From Trichoplax adhaerens (lineage: Eukaryota > Placozoa > Uniplacotomia > Trichoplacea > Trichoplacidae), in assembly GCF_000150275.1 (NCBI RefSeq), contig NW_002060962.1, positions 150,007-214,006 on the forward strand: 64,000 bases of DNA, given 5' to 3'. Below are positions 1 to 13,800 of the stretch, one piece after another. The position numbers and the translations under genes were made by a program. Below the pieces are notes generated by a model. That model was not told where the DNA came from. It ran no database searches and saw only the letters and a list, made by a program, of their open reading frames with translations. Every line of letters begins with the position of its first letter. Position 1 is the stretch's first letter.

Positions 1-575
1 AGGTTGTGATAATTGAAAATTTTGGGTGAAATCTTGAAAGGGATTATAACTTGAGAACTTTAGCTCTCTTATGTGTCTCTAGTAATTATTAATTATGGTT
101 ATACAGTACTGTATAATACGCAGATTAATAGATAATACAAAATCCATTGTACAATACAGTAGTTGATATTATTGCGTAAAATGTTGAAAAAGGATTATAA
201 CTTTTAAGATTTTGGTATTTTTTCTTCTTGTACGCCTCAAATATGTAATTTTACAATCTACAAATTACACAGAATCTATGTTATGATAGTTGAGAACTTG
301 AGGTTTCTGGGTAAATTATTGAAAGTAATATAATTTGTAGATTTTAGTATTTCATCTTTTTTTTGGATCTAAATGCTTCTATAACGTGTGGATGATATGA
401 GATTTTGTGGTATAACCGTTGATATTTCTTGGTAAAAATGTGGAAAGAAATTATAACTTGTAGATTTTAGCGTTCAATCCTCTTAAGCTATCCAAAATAA
501 TTTTTGAATGCTTCAATACAGTATATGAGATTGATAACTTGACACTTTCTGGGTAAATTTTTGAAAAGGATTTAC
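1..575. repeat. Degenerate tandem repeat, unit about 120-140 bp
   Basis: About four diverged units recur near 1, 160, 288, 418 and 530. Each carries a variant of 'ttgataacttga', then 'tttctgggtaaat', 'ttgaaa' and 'ttataacttgtagattttag'. The units differ by many substitutions and indels, so the array is old. No coding potential was recognised. Confidence 0.5.
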
Positions 576-2199
576 GTATTTCCTGAAAGTTTACTGTCCT
601 ATAATTGTCATTGTGAATTACATTTTAATATAAGAAATGCAATGATAATAATTTAATTAAGAATAAAGATGTCAATTTATCAATTGTTGTGGTGTATTTT
701 AAAAGGGAAACCTTAACGAATGCCGGCCGGTTATTACAATATAAGAGTGCCATTCTTGTATAAAAAAGTGACGGAGTGTCAACTTTTGAGCAGCGTTGAC
801 GTTATACAAATTAAGAAAGTGCAGATATATACTCAGTATTATGTTACATATCGAGAACATAACTGAAGATTGAATAAGAAAATAAACTATCACAAGCGAT
901 ATCAATAACAATTTTTGAGTTCATTACTATTATTTTAATGACCTTCTCGGTTGTATATCAGTTATCAGTCAATTTAAAGGATGAGAATTTTTGATCGGAC
1001 AAGATTTTGATTGTTGTAATTGATACTGAAAATTGCTTTCGCATCATTTGATTGTAGTGTTATCAAACCAATTAAACGAGTAGGTAAATAATGTTTCCAG
1101 TAAGATGTACGGTAAAATAAGAGGCCAATGCAATAAATATATTTATAGCCGTCGCGAAATAACATGTAGGCTACGATGTTCAATTTTATATTCACTAAGG
1201 TAATGTACGTGCATGTATATCCAAATCATTTTTCGATCGAAAGTTAGCACTAAATACGTGTGCCGTGGATAAGTTGATTTATATTGTCACTGTCAAATAC
1301 AGTTTCATCTTTACACTTCTCCAGCACTATAGAATTCAGTTATAATATGATATTACGTTATTAGTATCTGAATAACAGTCAATTAGTTACGCTCTAATTG
1401 CCTGAAGGTGTATTGGGTAAACCATATGTAAGAAAATTGGTCATGGGCGTAGTTTTGCACATCAATACATTTTCCCAGACTTGCCAGAATATCGTACAGT
1501 ATCTAAGCTTGTAAAGTTTGGATAAAGTCTTGAACTACTTTATGATTGTAATGGAATAGTACCTTTGTATATACCTATGTAGCATCTTATACAAGTATCG
1601 GTGGATAATTTAAAAGGGTAGTATCTATCAAATCTTTATTAACAATTTGCATTCAGGAGTAGACATGGTAGAAACAAGAGAGACACATACACTCGAGGTC
1701 GTCCATTAATACAGGCACTGTACTACCGCTATTGGATTATTTTAAAAAGAATAAAAGTAATTGTAATAACATGCACGATGACTACTCTTTTAAACGGTAT
1801 AAAAAAAAAGTTGACATGCTGTCAACGCCAATGAGACATGTGGAATAATTCTCAGCAGGGTTTAAATTGTACGTTAAGCCACTAGCTTAGGGTAAACATT
1901 CGACTATCCAACAAGGGTATTTGATAACATACGAGTAAGTTGTTACATGTCGTATCCAGGCAAAATATGAACAAAACAGATTCTCTAGAAAGTTTAAACT
2001 AATACGCTATGTCACTAACTCAGGATAAGCATTGCTCAATTATGTAATAAAAGCATTCTGGTGACATTAGTTCAGTTCTATACATCTAGTAGAAATATAA
2101 GCAAATGAATGTTTTGTGGAAGTAGATTCGCAAATCAAGCGATATCCCTATACATTCATAATAATTATATACATTGTATCGAATAAAAACTGGAGTAAA
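576..2199. other. AT-rich non-coding stretch
   Basis: No gene, RNA gene or recognisable mobile element was seen. The short open frames here have no family resemblance and no splice-consistent neighbours. Confidence 0.4.
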
Positions 2200-2656
2200 G
2201 TATGATAGAGTCTAGGTCGTTTAATAAGTTTCACAATAATAACAAACTCTATAATACCGTAGTAGAATTTGCTATATTGCAAATAGATATTGAGTATTCC
2301 ATAGTACGGAATTCTTACTGAGAAGGCAATATCTGAGGGTAATGATGTATTTACAAGTATACCGGGTATGTTAAGAGTCTAACTCGTTTGACAAGCTGGA
2401 CAAGAATAACAAACTCTTTTGTGGTAGGAATTAGCCATACTGTATGTAGACGTTTATTGTTCCACACTCAAGAAGGCACCATCTGAGAAGGCAATGGTGT
2501 ATTTACTACAAGTATACCGGGTATGATAGAGTCCAACTCGTTTGATAAGCTTGACAAGAATAACAAACTCTTTTGTGGTAGGAATTAGCCATACTGTATG
2601 TAGACGTTTATTGTTCCACACTTAAGAAGGCAGCATCTGAAAGCAATACTGTATTT
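2200..2656. repeat. Three-copy tandem repeat, unit 155-166 bp
   Basis: Units start at about 2200, 2366 and 2521, each beginning with 'gtatgataga' or 'gtatgttaag' and including 'aataacaaactct' and 'agaaggca'. The second and third units are almost identical (both contain 'ggaattagccatactgtatg'). The first is more diverged and carries an extra stretch of about 10 bp. Confidence 0.75.
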
Positions 2657-4365
2657 AAAATTATTTACAACGAGTTTTAGAAGCTACAGTATTTTAGTCC
2701 ATTTCAATCTGGTAATGGCTACAAAGCCAGCACTGAGCAGTGATATTGTGGAATGATGATGATTGCTCATTTGAAATATTTACAAAGTGACTGTGAATTG
2801 GATAAATTTAGAAGAAATTTATATAATAATAATAATAATAATACTGTGCATTACTGCTGAATTTGTATTGATGGCGTAGTCTTGGTGTATATGAAAATCA
2901 TGAATACAGGCATAAAGTATTCCTTGTACCGTAATTGATTTCACCTTAGGGATTGTGTAGATTGTAAGAAGTTTACACTAGCAGAATTCGATCTCTGTTA
3001 TTCAATTTTGACTTACTTTCAAGTTGGTTATGCTTGCGGCAACATCTTTTGTAATGAGACCAGGAGAGCATTTTGTCGCTAACCAACGCAGACAAGCGTA
3101 AAATTTCGCCTAGATAAGAGAGAAGGTGAATTGAAATAGAGCGTGAATCCATTTTTGAGCAATTTGCGTTGACAAGGACACGATTGATGTCATTTTAACA
3201 TTAGATCCTGTTATGCTGTCAATATCTATTGTAAAATTGCTGGATATTGCAAAGTTCTCATTTCATTATATCGTTATGAACAGCAATGATGGTGTTGATA
3301 CATGTTTATCAATACAATCGTTTAAGAAGAGTGACAACACTGTCTGAGCAATTTTGGATTACGTTCAAGTCTCAATTTATTTAATTTTGTTTTATTGTAA
3401 TATCTAGTGTCCAATCGTTGGATCTTGCGATATTATCATTCTATTACTAGTAGCAAAAAGAGTGTAAAAATACAATCTTCTTTGGATAAACAATTCTGCT
3501 AATAGACAGTAAGTTATTTTGGATTGTATTGAAGTCTTGATTGGTTTTAACTTGTCTAATGTGACAAAAATAAGTACTGTTGTATTAGTAGAGTACGTTA
3601 GTGGAATAAGAGTATGGTTGGCAGTAAGTGGAAGAGTGGTGGAAACTTTCAAGTGGAGAATATGTTGACAATTTTGAAGGGCATCTTGACGAATATATAA
3701 GATTATGATTCTTGTAAGGTTCTTAACATGATTGCATTACCAAGGCCATATCTATCGTCTACTCTGCTATACTGTATTTTCAAGTAGGTTGATAACATTT
3801 TCAACAGTAAGACACTGTGTCTAATCTCGTTAGCAAGAGTACAGTATTTGTATTTGTATTGAATCATCATCTGAATTTATGCAGTGATGGTAGGAATTGA
3901 ACATCTAGCAAAGAGATGAATCCGGATGATTAGACTGCTATACCAACTACTAGCTCATACTCGACGCGTAGATACAAGTTTTTTTTAATTTTTTTTTATT
4001 TTTTTTTTACCTTGATTGGATCGTACTGGTTGACTGAGACGATTTGTGCCATTGGTAATCAATTTTGAATGTCAACTTTCTCTTCAATCTTGGACGATCT
4101 TGCGCGTTTACAAGTGATGATATCAATTGCATTCGTAAGTCAATCAATTGCCTTGTAGGATATTTTACACGTGAAGTAACGTTGGCGAATATTAGCTCCA
4201 ATTGAAGTTGCAAATCATATAGAACCTATGCTAGCGCAGTTGTTAATTGTATTGTAGTGAATCAAAGCGTTGAAGACGTTTGAGATTTAAATCTTACGAC
4301 ACGAATCAGCCAGCAAATGGCCAAGTCAATGGATCGAGATTGGACCAGCTGTTACAGTAGTGATT
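2657..4365. other. AT-rich non-coding stretch
   Basis: No gene recognised. Between about 3000 and 3800 loosely similar segments recur ('ttttggattacgttcaagtc', 'ttttggattgtattgaagtc', 'ttttgacttactttcaag'), which suggests another very old repeat. There is a T-rich run near 3979-4010. Confidence 0.35.
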
Positions 4366-5280
4366 CAGACTTTGACAACGTACAGTATGATCAGGGCTAA
4401 TGGTCACCTAGTCAGGGACTACTGTACAGTACAGTATTGGATTGGCAAGAATCCAGTACTTTACACTGTACAGTACAGTGGTTTGTATTGTACTCCAGGG
4501 AGTACGGTACTGTAAATTCCAGGTTCTCAGACTTTGACACCGTACTGTACAGTATGATCAGGGCTAATGGTCACCTACTGTACTGTACTGTAGTCAGGGA
4601 CTATTGGATTGGAAAGAATCCAGTATTGTACACTGTACAGTACAGTGGTTTGTATTGTACTCCAGGGCGTACTGTACTGTAGGCGAGCTATAAATTTCAG
4701 GTTCTCAGACTTTGACAACGTACAGTACAGTACTGTATGATCACGGCTAATGGTCGCCTAGTCAGGGACTATTAGATTGGAAAGAATCCAGTACTGTACC
4801 AGTAGACTACAGTACATGTATGTCCAACTTTGAACACTGTACTCTACTGTAGGTCAGCTATAAATTCCAGGTTCTCAGGCTTTGACAACGTACAGTATGA
4901 TCAGGGCTAATGGTCACCTGGTCAGGGACTATTGGATAGGAAAGAATCCAGTACTGTACACTGTACAGTACAGTGGTTTGTATTGTACTCCAGGGCGTAC
5001 TGTACTGTACTGCACACTGTACAGTATGTCAAACTTTGAATACTGTACTGTAGGCGAGCTATAAATTCCAGGCTCTCAGACTTTGACAACGTACTGTACT
5101 GTATTGTACTGTACACAGGGACTACTGGAATAATTGGATTGGAAAGAATCCAGTACTGTACAGTACAGTGGTTTGTATTGTACTCCAGGATCAAGTGTAC
5201 TGTACTAGTAGACTACAGTATAGCAAAACTTTGAATACTATACAGTACAGTACTGTATTTCGCACTGGACAGTATTACAC
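4366..5280. repeat. GTAC-rich satellite array, unit about 160-200 bp
   Basis: Five units start at the motif 'cag(a/g)ctttgaca' near 4366, 4528, 4706, 4876 and 5077, giving spacings of 162, 178, 170 and 201 bp. Each unit contains 'atggtcacctagtcagggac', 'ttggaaagaatccagtac' and runs of the self-complementary motif TACTGTACAGTA. Length differences between units come mostly from gain and loss of 'tactgtac' blocks. Open frames in the array run on both strands and are a by-product of the repeat. Confidence 0.8.
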
Positions 5281-6214
5281 AGGGGCGTGTAAAATGGGAA
5301 ATGTCTTACCAAATGCCAATCGCTTTTTTCTCCCTTTAACAACAAGTCATGCAGATTGATGATGGTTGCAGAAAGCATCAGGCATGGATGGGACAACTGA
5401 TTTTGCACGCCTATGAGTATACCAAAAGTATGTATATACACTTGTACACAGTAAATCGGCTATTTTGCTAGCCGTTTCCAATGGACCGCATGGCTGCAAT
5501 GGTTGACGATATTGTACGATCGACCATTGTCATGTAGTTTTACACACTGTACTTCAAAGACAGAGAGACGGTCGTGTTTTAAACGGATTGAACTGGAGAC
5601 GGATTAATCCGGCAGCAGGAAACAGTCAACGAATAGAAAAATCAAAGCTTGCATGAGTTGCATCCAATTTTGAACTAGCTTATTATGGCGTACTACTCAT
5701 ACAGGGTCTCCATACAGGCTCTCTAGTGTACAGCTATCCATAGCGACTGGTGAGAGAGTTCAAAGTCCCTGTTGAAGGAGTCTTGCAATCACATTCGTTG
5801 TAAGCAATTTCATGCCATTTTACGTATTATACAAAGTAGTTTATAATAATATCACGGTTAACTTACTGTAGACTCCATTCCAGCGGAGACGAGACAGGAG
5901 GGGGCGAAATTGACTACAGCACTGTCCCCCCCAAAATAAGAATAATATTATGATGATGATTACATTACTTATCAACGCAAACTACGCTATCCACCTACTG
6001 TACTTTCGTTAGTCTTCATGGACAGTTGTGTGCGCATATGAATTCAATCATTACGGTTAGAAAGAAGTTCAACCATTTTACAGGTCATTTCCTGTCTCTA
6101 TAACGGTGCTACACAGTATGCTAATCGATAGCATTTTTTCGCATTCGATTGATCAAAAATTGCCTACTTGAAAGTACTGCACGATGACTGTCGTTAAGAG
6201 CAGGGACTATCATG
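5281..6214. other. Non-coding spacer between two arrays
   Basis: No gene or repeat family recognised. A short C-rich tract is present near 5926. Confidence 0.35.
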
Positions 6215-7376
6215 CTTGGAGTTTACCTGCACGTGCAAGAGACCAACTCTATCTGTAATTGTAGACCATAGACTGTCAACTGTACAGTTTACACTATACC
6301 AAATACTTGGCCATTTTGCCAATGTGTGTCATTTCAATGGGCACTTTAAATATCAAATGACTTTCCACACACCCTGTTCATATTGAAAAATAGTTATACT
6401 GCAGTTTGATGCAAGATCAATACGCCAAGAAGAGAGTCTTGGAGTTGACCTACACGTGCAACAGGCTAACTCTATCTGCAATTTTAGACCATAGACTGTA
6501 CAGTCTACACTATAATACAAGCCATTTTGAAAAATAATTGGACTGTACTTTGATGCAAGATCAATACGCCAAGAAGAGTCTTGGAGTTGACCTACACGTG
6601 CAACAGGCTAACTCTATCTGCAATTTTAGACCATAGACTGTACAGTCTACACTATAATACAAGCCATTTTGGAAAAAATAATTGGACTGTACTTTGATGC
6701 AAGATCAATACGCCAAGAAGAGAGTCTTGGAGTTGACCTACACATGCAACAGGCTAACTCTATCTGCAATTTTAGACCATAGACTGCACAGTCTACACTA
6801 TAATACAAGCCATTTTGGAAAAAATAATTGGACAGTACTTTGATGCAAGATCAATACGCCAAAAAGAGAGTCTTGGAGTTGACCTACACGTACAAGAGTC
6901 TAACTCTATCTGCAATTTTAGACCATAGACTGTACAGCCTACACCATAATAGCCAAGCCATTTTGAAAAATAATTGGACTGTATTTTGATGCAAGATCAA
7001 TGCGCCAAGAAGAGTCTTGGAGTTGACCTACACGTGCAAGAGACTAACTCTATCTGCAATTTTAGACCATAGGCTGTCGACTGTCTACACTATAATAGCC
7101 AAGCCATTTTGAAAAATAATTCGACTGTACAGTACATACTGTTTCATAACATTTTGTCACTTTCGGGCAATATTTTTCTTTAAAAATACAGTACTTTGAT
7201 GCAAGATCAATACGCCAAAAAGAGAGCCTTGGAGTTGACCTACACGTACAAGAGACTAACTCTATCTGCAATTTTAGACCATAGACTGTACAGCCTACAC
7301 CATAATAGCCAAGCCATTTTGAAAAATATTCCGACTGTACTTTGATGCAAGATCAATCCGCCAAAAAGAGAGTCGT
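6215..7376. repeat. Tandem array, unit 144-146 bp, seven copies plus a diverged one
   Basis: The anchor 'ttgatgcaagatcaa' occurs at 6406, 6550, 6694, 6840, 6986, 7196 and 7342, giving periods of 144, 144, 146, 146, 210 and 146 bp. The 210 bp unit carries about 65 bp of extra sequence near 7115-7190. A diverged partial copy lies upstream at about 6215-6325. Each unit contains 'gagttgacctacacgtgcaa', 'aactctatctgcaatttta' and an imperfect palindrome around 'agactgtacagtct'. Confidence 0.85.
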
Positions 7377-7827
7377 GCACTGACGGTAAGTGCATTCTGT
7401 AAAACTCGCATAATGGCTTATTGTACGGTACCAGCCATTGATTCCAACTTGACCCAGTTGCTTTGTTAAGATGGATTGTTGCTCTACTTCTTTGTACTCT
7501 TTTTTGACGTCAGACTTGATGCATCACACGGTTAAAGGCGTCGAGCAGTATTCATAGGCTGCGCAATAGTGGTTGACGAGAGTCATCCAAGTCAAGATAT
7601 CCATTGACTGGGTTGAAAAAATACTTGATAAAATTGAAAGGAGAATAAGTAAGATATTGTCCATTTCTTCTCCATTCTACTTTATACTGGATAGAGGAAG
7701 ATTCATGTAATATTGATAGGCATCATTTCTATCTTCATTTGTAAGGGGCAAAGGCGAAGAAACGGCAGGAAAAAAAAAATTTCAATCATTCTAGTCAAAT
7801 CAAATAGCAACAACAACAACCTTCATC

Positions 7828-10800
7828 ATGGAGTCAAGTGATAGCGATGTACCTAAAGCAACCTACAATATCGATGAGGCGTTCTTAGCCAGTGAAGGAA
7901 TTAAAATGATGATTAACAATAATTTTAACCAAGCAGAGCAATTATTCGACAAATACAGGTAAGTTATTTCTTCTTCTCCTTGTCTATCAAATTGAAAAAG
8001 AATAATTGACACAGCAAAGTGCTATTTGACATAAAGCACTTGCAAAAGTTCTCTACTCCCATCCTAGCTAGACACAGTCAAAATAGACAATCACCGCCTT
8101 CAACTAACGTTACAAAGTACAGTAGACGCTTACCGAGCGATGCTATCTGTCTTGACAACGTTCTTTGACTTCTCTACCTTGAATGATTGCAGTAAATGCC
8201 TCAATGAAATTACCTATCCATCAACCATGAGCGATTATTTTCTTCCACTCTTTCCTGACTACCAATAATTCATAAATTACTCAATGAAATTGACTATTGA
8301 TGAGCGCTGGCAGTCTATTTTCTTTTACACTCCTGCATGAATTGATCAATCAATTGGTCAATGAAATGTTCACTTCATTCTCTCTGACTTTTCTACCTTA
8401 ATGTAATGTCTAATCAGTGGATTACTCTGGTCCGCTTTCTTTGACCCCTTCCTTACTGTAAGAGATGAAATTTTGCCTTTCAAAGAACTATTGCAGCCTA
8501 TTGGCTTACACACCTTGCTTCAGTGTGATCATTTGCTCAATGAAATTGGCTATTCCGATCCGTTTTCTTTCATTCCTCTACCAATAATAAACGACTTTAT
8601 GAAATTTTCTATCACTCAATTATTTCAAGGATCCGCTATCTTTCACCCCCCTCTTCTTAGTGCAATAAAATTTGCTCCAATGAAAATTACTCTACAGAAC
8701 TATTGCAGCCCTATTTCCTTGACTCCTTCCTTACTCCAATAATTTAGCTCAATGGAATTTGTTATTAACAAACTATTGCAGTCTATTTTCTTTGATTCCT
8801 CTTTACCTTAATGTAATAAATTACTTAATGAAATTGTCTATTGACGAAGAGTTCTGGCCTATTTTTCTGTTTATTTTGGGACTCCCTTCTTTAGTGTGTT
8901 CAATTGCCCAAATGAAATTTCTCAGGAATAAACTATTCCAATTTATTTTCTTTCAGTCTCCACTTAGTAGAATAAATTGCTCAATGCAATTTACTGATAA
9001 TGAACTACACTAGGTCATTTTTCTTGCTTATTATTCGTAATTGTGACGACCTAACCGCAAAGGCAAAATTGTATCTTTGCCTTTCCTCCTGAAATGTCGG
9101 CGATTAAATCATCTACACGTAGATATCTATTGCGTGCGACTATTTTTGTTCATTATCGACGGTAGTTTATTAAGGGTTAAGAAAGCCAGAGACACGAACA
9201 GTACTGTATATTCCATATGGAATAGGCGGAACAATCACACAAGATATCTAATTGATAAGATTACTTTTATACTGTACAGGATGTACTTAATTCAGCGAGG
9301 AGTACAAGTCATAAAATCGTTAACCAATTTAATCATCTACTACAATCAAGTACATTGAACACTTACACGTATAGCGTCCAACTTTCTTTCTTTTACCCAT
9401 AGAGATACAAGTATAAATATTATTTCTGAAAGTTTTTTTTGATATCTCTACGACTTTACCATACGTATAAAAATTTTGCCACTACAACAGTAATATGGCT
9501 TTACTTACTGGTGCGCGTAGTTTCTTTTCATAATTATCGTTACGTCTTCATTAAGAAAATTCTCCCGCTTCTCAAATGACTAAAACTAATACAGCCGATC
9601 TTGGCATGAACGTGATTATGATGATCAGAATCTTGAGCAACTCTAGTCATCGCGATTTATTTATTATACGTTCAAAAATGAGTTAACAGTTCTGTCGACA
9701 AACACGCTACTATACGGCATAACTTTTTGAACCTATTACATTTAATGAATTCAATTTCACTTCATTAAGATGCATTGACTAATGAATTTTATCCATCAGA
9801 ACATTATTTCTTTAAAAAAATACAACTATCATAAAATGTTGTCTAGTTTCGTCTCTTTTTACCTGTTTGTACTGCATTGTTATACGGGACAGTACTTGCA
9901 GCTCTTATTTTTTTTTTATCGTTGGCGATGCGAAGGCACAATTAAAAAGTAGCTTACAATTGTCGTCAATTTTTAATCGTACTATTTTAGCTGTTAATAG
10001 GAAATGCTGTTATACTACCATTTAAATCTTTGAATACAGATGATTAGACAGGTATCCATTTTTCGTACCGTGTCATAATTATTCTTAATGACTCAGTCAA
10101 AATACCTTTGAACTATGGAGGTTAACAAGAAACTTGAAAATAATAAACGCCTTACTATTTTTCTTATCACAATCGACTATACTGTACTGTACACTATGTA
10201 CAGTAAGGCATACGGGAACTGTAAAATTAATGCTGTTGTGATTCTACGATATTAATTTCAAAAAGATAACAAAGGCTACTCAATAATTTCCTTAAAAGAT
10301 CTAGTACTGTAGTCTCTGACCCATCCTACATGTATGGACGCGTAATAATTTTTCATTTTGGATCTGCTAATACAGTATACTTTGCAGCAGTGTTTTGCAG
10401 TCAGAATGTACGGTAGTTGTAATCTATTATTATTACATTATTGATTGGTAGACTTGAGGGATCATTTTCTATAGATTAACACACAGTGATACGAATATCA
10501 TCATCGGTTTAACGAATACAATGCAAAAGTCTTTACAGGATAATTCATCTTTATACGGCTATCTCACTATTGATAGCGAATATCCTTCAGTGATCAGTGA
10601 TAGCTAGTAATGAAATCTCCTTGACATTGCACTTAACAGCAATTCTACTGTATATTAAAAGTAGAGTACGCCGGCTTATTAAACAAATTATGAATATAGT
10701 GATGAGAGATAACTATAATTGTAGTCTATTAATTAAAGACCAGCTTAATAGATGAAATTAGATATTGTAAAGTAAAAATTAATTCTACTAATGTCAGCGC

Positions 10801-13800
10801 TTTTCAATTCGTCCTTCATTCCAGTTTGCACTTATATGAGAAACGGCGTTTGAATGAAGCGTGGATTTACGCACAGTAGAACTCTTTTTAACACTGACTG
10901 TTGTATCATTTAAAATTATGCCCTACAAAAGTCATAAATACTGTAAGGAAATGATGTTCGAACTAAATATCCCCTTCTAGATTGAATAACTAGCTGTTTA
11001 CTCGCGTCTCACACTATTTAAAGAGTCAAAAATTGAATGTACTGTAGTGCGCGATCTGTTTGATATATTTTATTATAATTATCAATTGGATCGTGCATAA
11101 TTATTATCTGGTGATTTATTTACTGTAGGTGTTCGCTACAAGGTACCATTGTGATTATCATAAACACAAATGAGCAAACTATGATATTAACGATAAATTA
11201 AGGCAAGAACAACAACTCATAGGTACCATACCTGCAAAATGTTGAATAAAAAGTGATGTATTTTTCTCCATTTTTTTTACACTTCCAATTTACAAACTAA
11301 AAGATTGGAGTAATAACTTCGTTAGACAATCGAATTGACGAAATTCTTTAGAAATGTTTGTCTCAATGGATGATCATCAGTCTCATTCTAGGGCCTCTAA
11401 TCTCTCTTTTTTATCATACCTTTATGATTGTATTCAATGTCAAAGACTACATCAGCAAGAATGGCTTATTCACCTTTTATATTTAATCAAATTTAATATC
11501 GAGAGTGTTCGAATCGTATCTTACATTTTACAAGATTACCATGTTTTAAATTAGTAAGAAAAAATTATGCAAGCTTTAGAACTGATCAATTTATCGAAGT
11601 TAGTATGCAGAATTAAAAAATGGAGAAATGTAAGATAAAGACGCTCTCGTAATAATCATACGGAAAATAAATCTAAACAGGACTGTCGCGATTATGCATC
11701 TAGAATACTTTTTTCGTTAGAGTATAGGAATGTAATGATCATGATGTCAATGGAATATATCAGAAAATTGTTCAATTAAATGACTTTGGATAATTTTAGC
11801 GCTATAAATTCCTTTAAAATAGTTGTTGCAGTTAGCTTAAATGTAAGACTCCGTTTGTAATTGCTATCGTATCCATAGTAAGATACTGTGTACAGTTGAT
11901 TTACGTATATACGATATATTTGTTGGGTGATTTATTTCGTAATGGTCCACGAAATGAATTAATACGAGTATAGTAGCGGAATATGATTAATATTGCCTCC
12001 TAAAGTAATAAATTTATGCATTATTACGAAAGTAATAGTAATGTGGTACGTAAGATAGGGTATCATAAAGTATTGATTTACGATCAGGTGTATCATCACA
12101 TTAATGATTCAATCATCAATAAATATACAATCAAAAACGAATGTAAATCGACGTAATCATAAGCAAACTATTTTGGACGCAATAAATTCTCTGAGATTGC
12201 ACCTGCTGTAACTTAATCTCTAACATAATGTAATGTTTATTGTTTTACACGATGAGGATACCAATTTATAATATTGAGAGGACTGTTTTAAAATACAAAT
12301 AGTATAATTTATAATTTATTATAATTTATGAATAAATTTTGGTAAGTCATAGTAATAAAATATTTATCATCTGTTCTCATCATACATCCTTGTAGAGATT
12401 TTACTCCTCTTATGCACGCTGGCTCAAGTTTTATGTTATTCATGGTAAGGCAATAGCTTTGTTGTTACTGTAATGTAATACAAATAATACAAAAAATTTA
12501 TCGCGATTACAGTATATTCGCATCGACCTTAAAAATTTTTGACAATATTATGTAGAAAGTGAAGTTTTACGATCCTTGTTTTATCTGTATATTAAAATAA
12601 TATTATCGCTTAAACACGTCAGATAAAATCTAAAATTTAAGAATAGTAATATCTACGTTATAAAATTTTAAGTTATTAATAGTAGTATCATGGTTACGTA
12701 TTTTTATGGTAAAAGGTAACGCCATCATTAAAATTTTAAATACCATTTTGATAGAATGCCATAATTACGTTTGAAGATGAAAAGTTAGATTTGGCTTTGA
12801 AAAGCCTAAAAGCAACTGAAAAATTATGCCAAATGGAAGAAAACACACTATTCAAGTCTATTAGTCGCTCTTTTAGGAAAAAGGAAGCCCCGATTGACGA
12901 GTTACCTTTACCAGAGCGACTTCAACGTTATGTAATTATTGCTGATTGTTCTCTATACATGGCAATTCTTACTTTTGTACGCCAAGGCATTACCAGTTAT
13001 ATTAAAGGTGGTCTAATGCTTCGCAAAGCTTGGAAAACCTACGAAAAATGTTATAAAATGATTAACGATATGAGCAAAGCTGAAAGTGATAGTACTTCTC
13101 CAAATATTATTATCAATGACAGTTCAATTCGTAGCGGAGCTGATAGTGCTACTTCTGATATTATGAAAGATTCAGATCGAGCTAGCGATGAATGCTTTGA
13201 AGAGATACAAGCAGATAACGGCAACAATGATGATGTATCAACATCTTCTTTAGCAAATGAAGATAATAATCCTACAGTAGATCCTGATGATAAATTCGAA
13301 GAGATTCAGAGTGAAAATGATCCCAACTCAAAAGGCGACTCAACAGAAAAGCAATTTCAAGTCCTAAACACTGTAGGTTCTATCCACTTGGATCAAAGAC
13401 GACAACCAAAATGCTACATAACTTTGGATTGCTTTTAATCAAAATTACTTATGTTTTAATGCTATAAAACTTTACTTTAATCTAATATTCAATCACGAAT
13501 AACAAGTGAAGATATTGTATCACTAATTCTTTAGTTATACTTTTTGTAATTATATAATGTAATGAATTGCTAAAATCTAGCTTGCATCGTGTCACATATA
13601 GGAGGAAACACGTGATACTAAAACCATAGAACGATTGAAAGGTGCTATTTTCTTTGGCTATGGCTTATTTAATGTTTGCATATCGTTAATTCCGCCGAGA
13701 GTAGTTAGACTTGCCCAGATATTTGGATTTGGTGGAAATAGAGAGATGGGCATTAAATGCTTGGAATTTTCTAGCAGGACATCTGATATGAAAGCTCCTT

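Noticed and set aside
4437-5359. Overlapping open frames on both strands in the GTAC-rich array
   Set aside because: They follow the repeat units and have no family resemblance.
6215-7376. CRISPR-like array
   Set aside because: The whole 144-146 bp unit is repeated with no unique spacers, in a eukaryotic genome. It is a tandem satellite.
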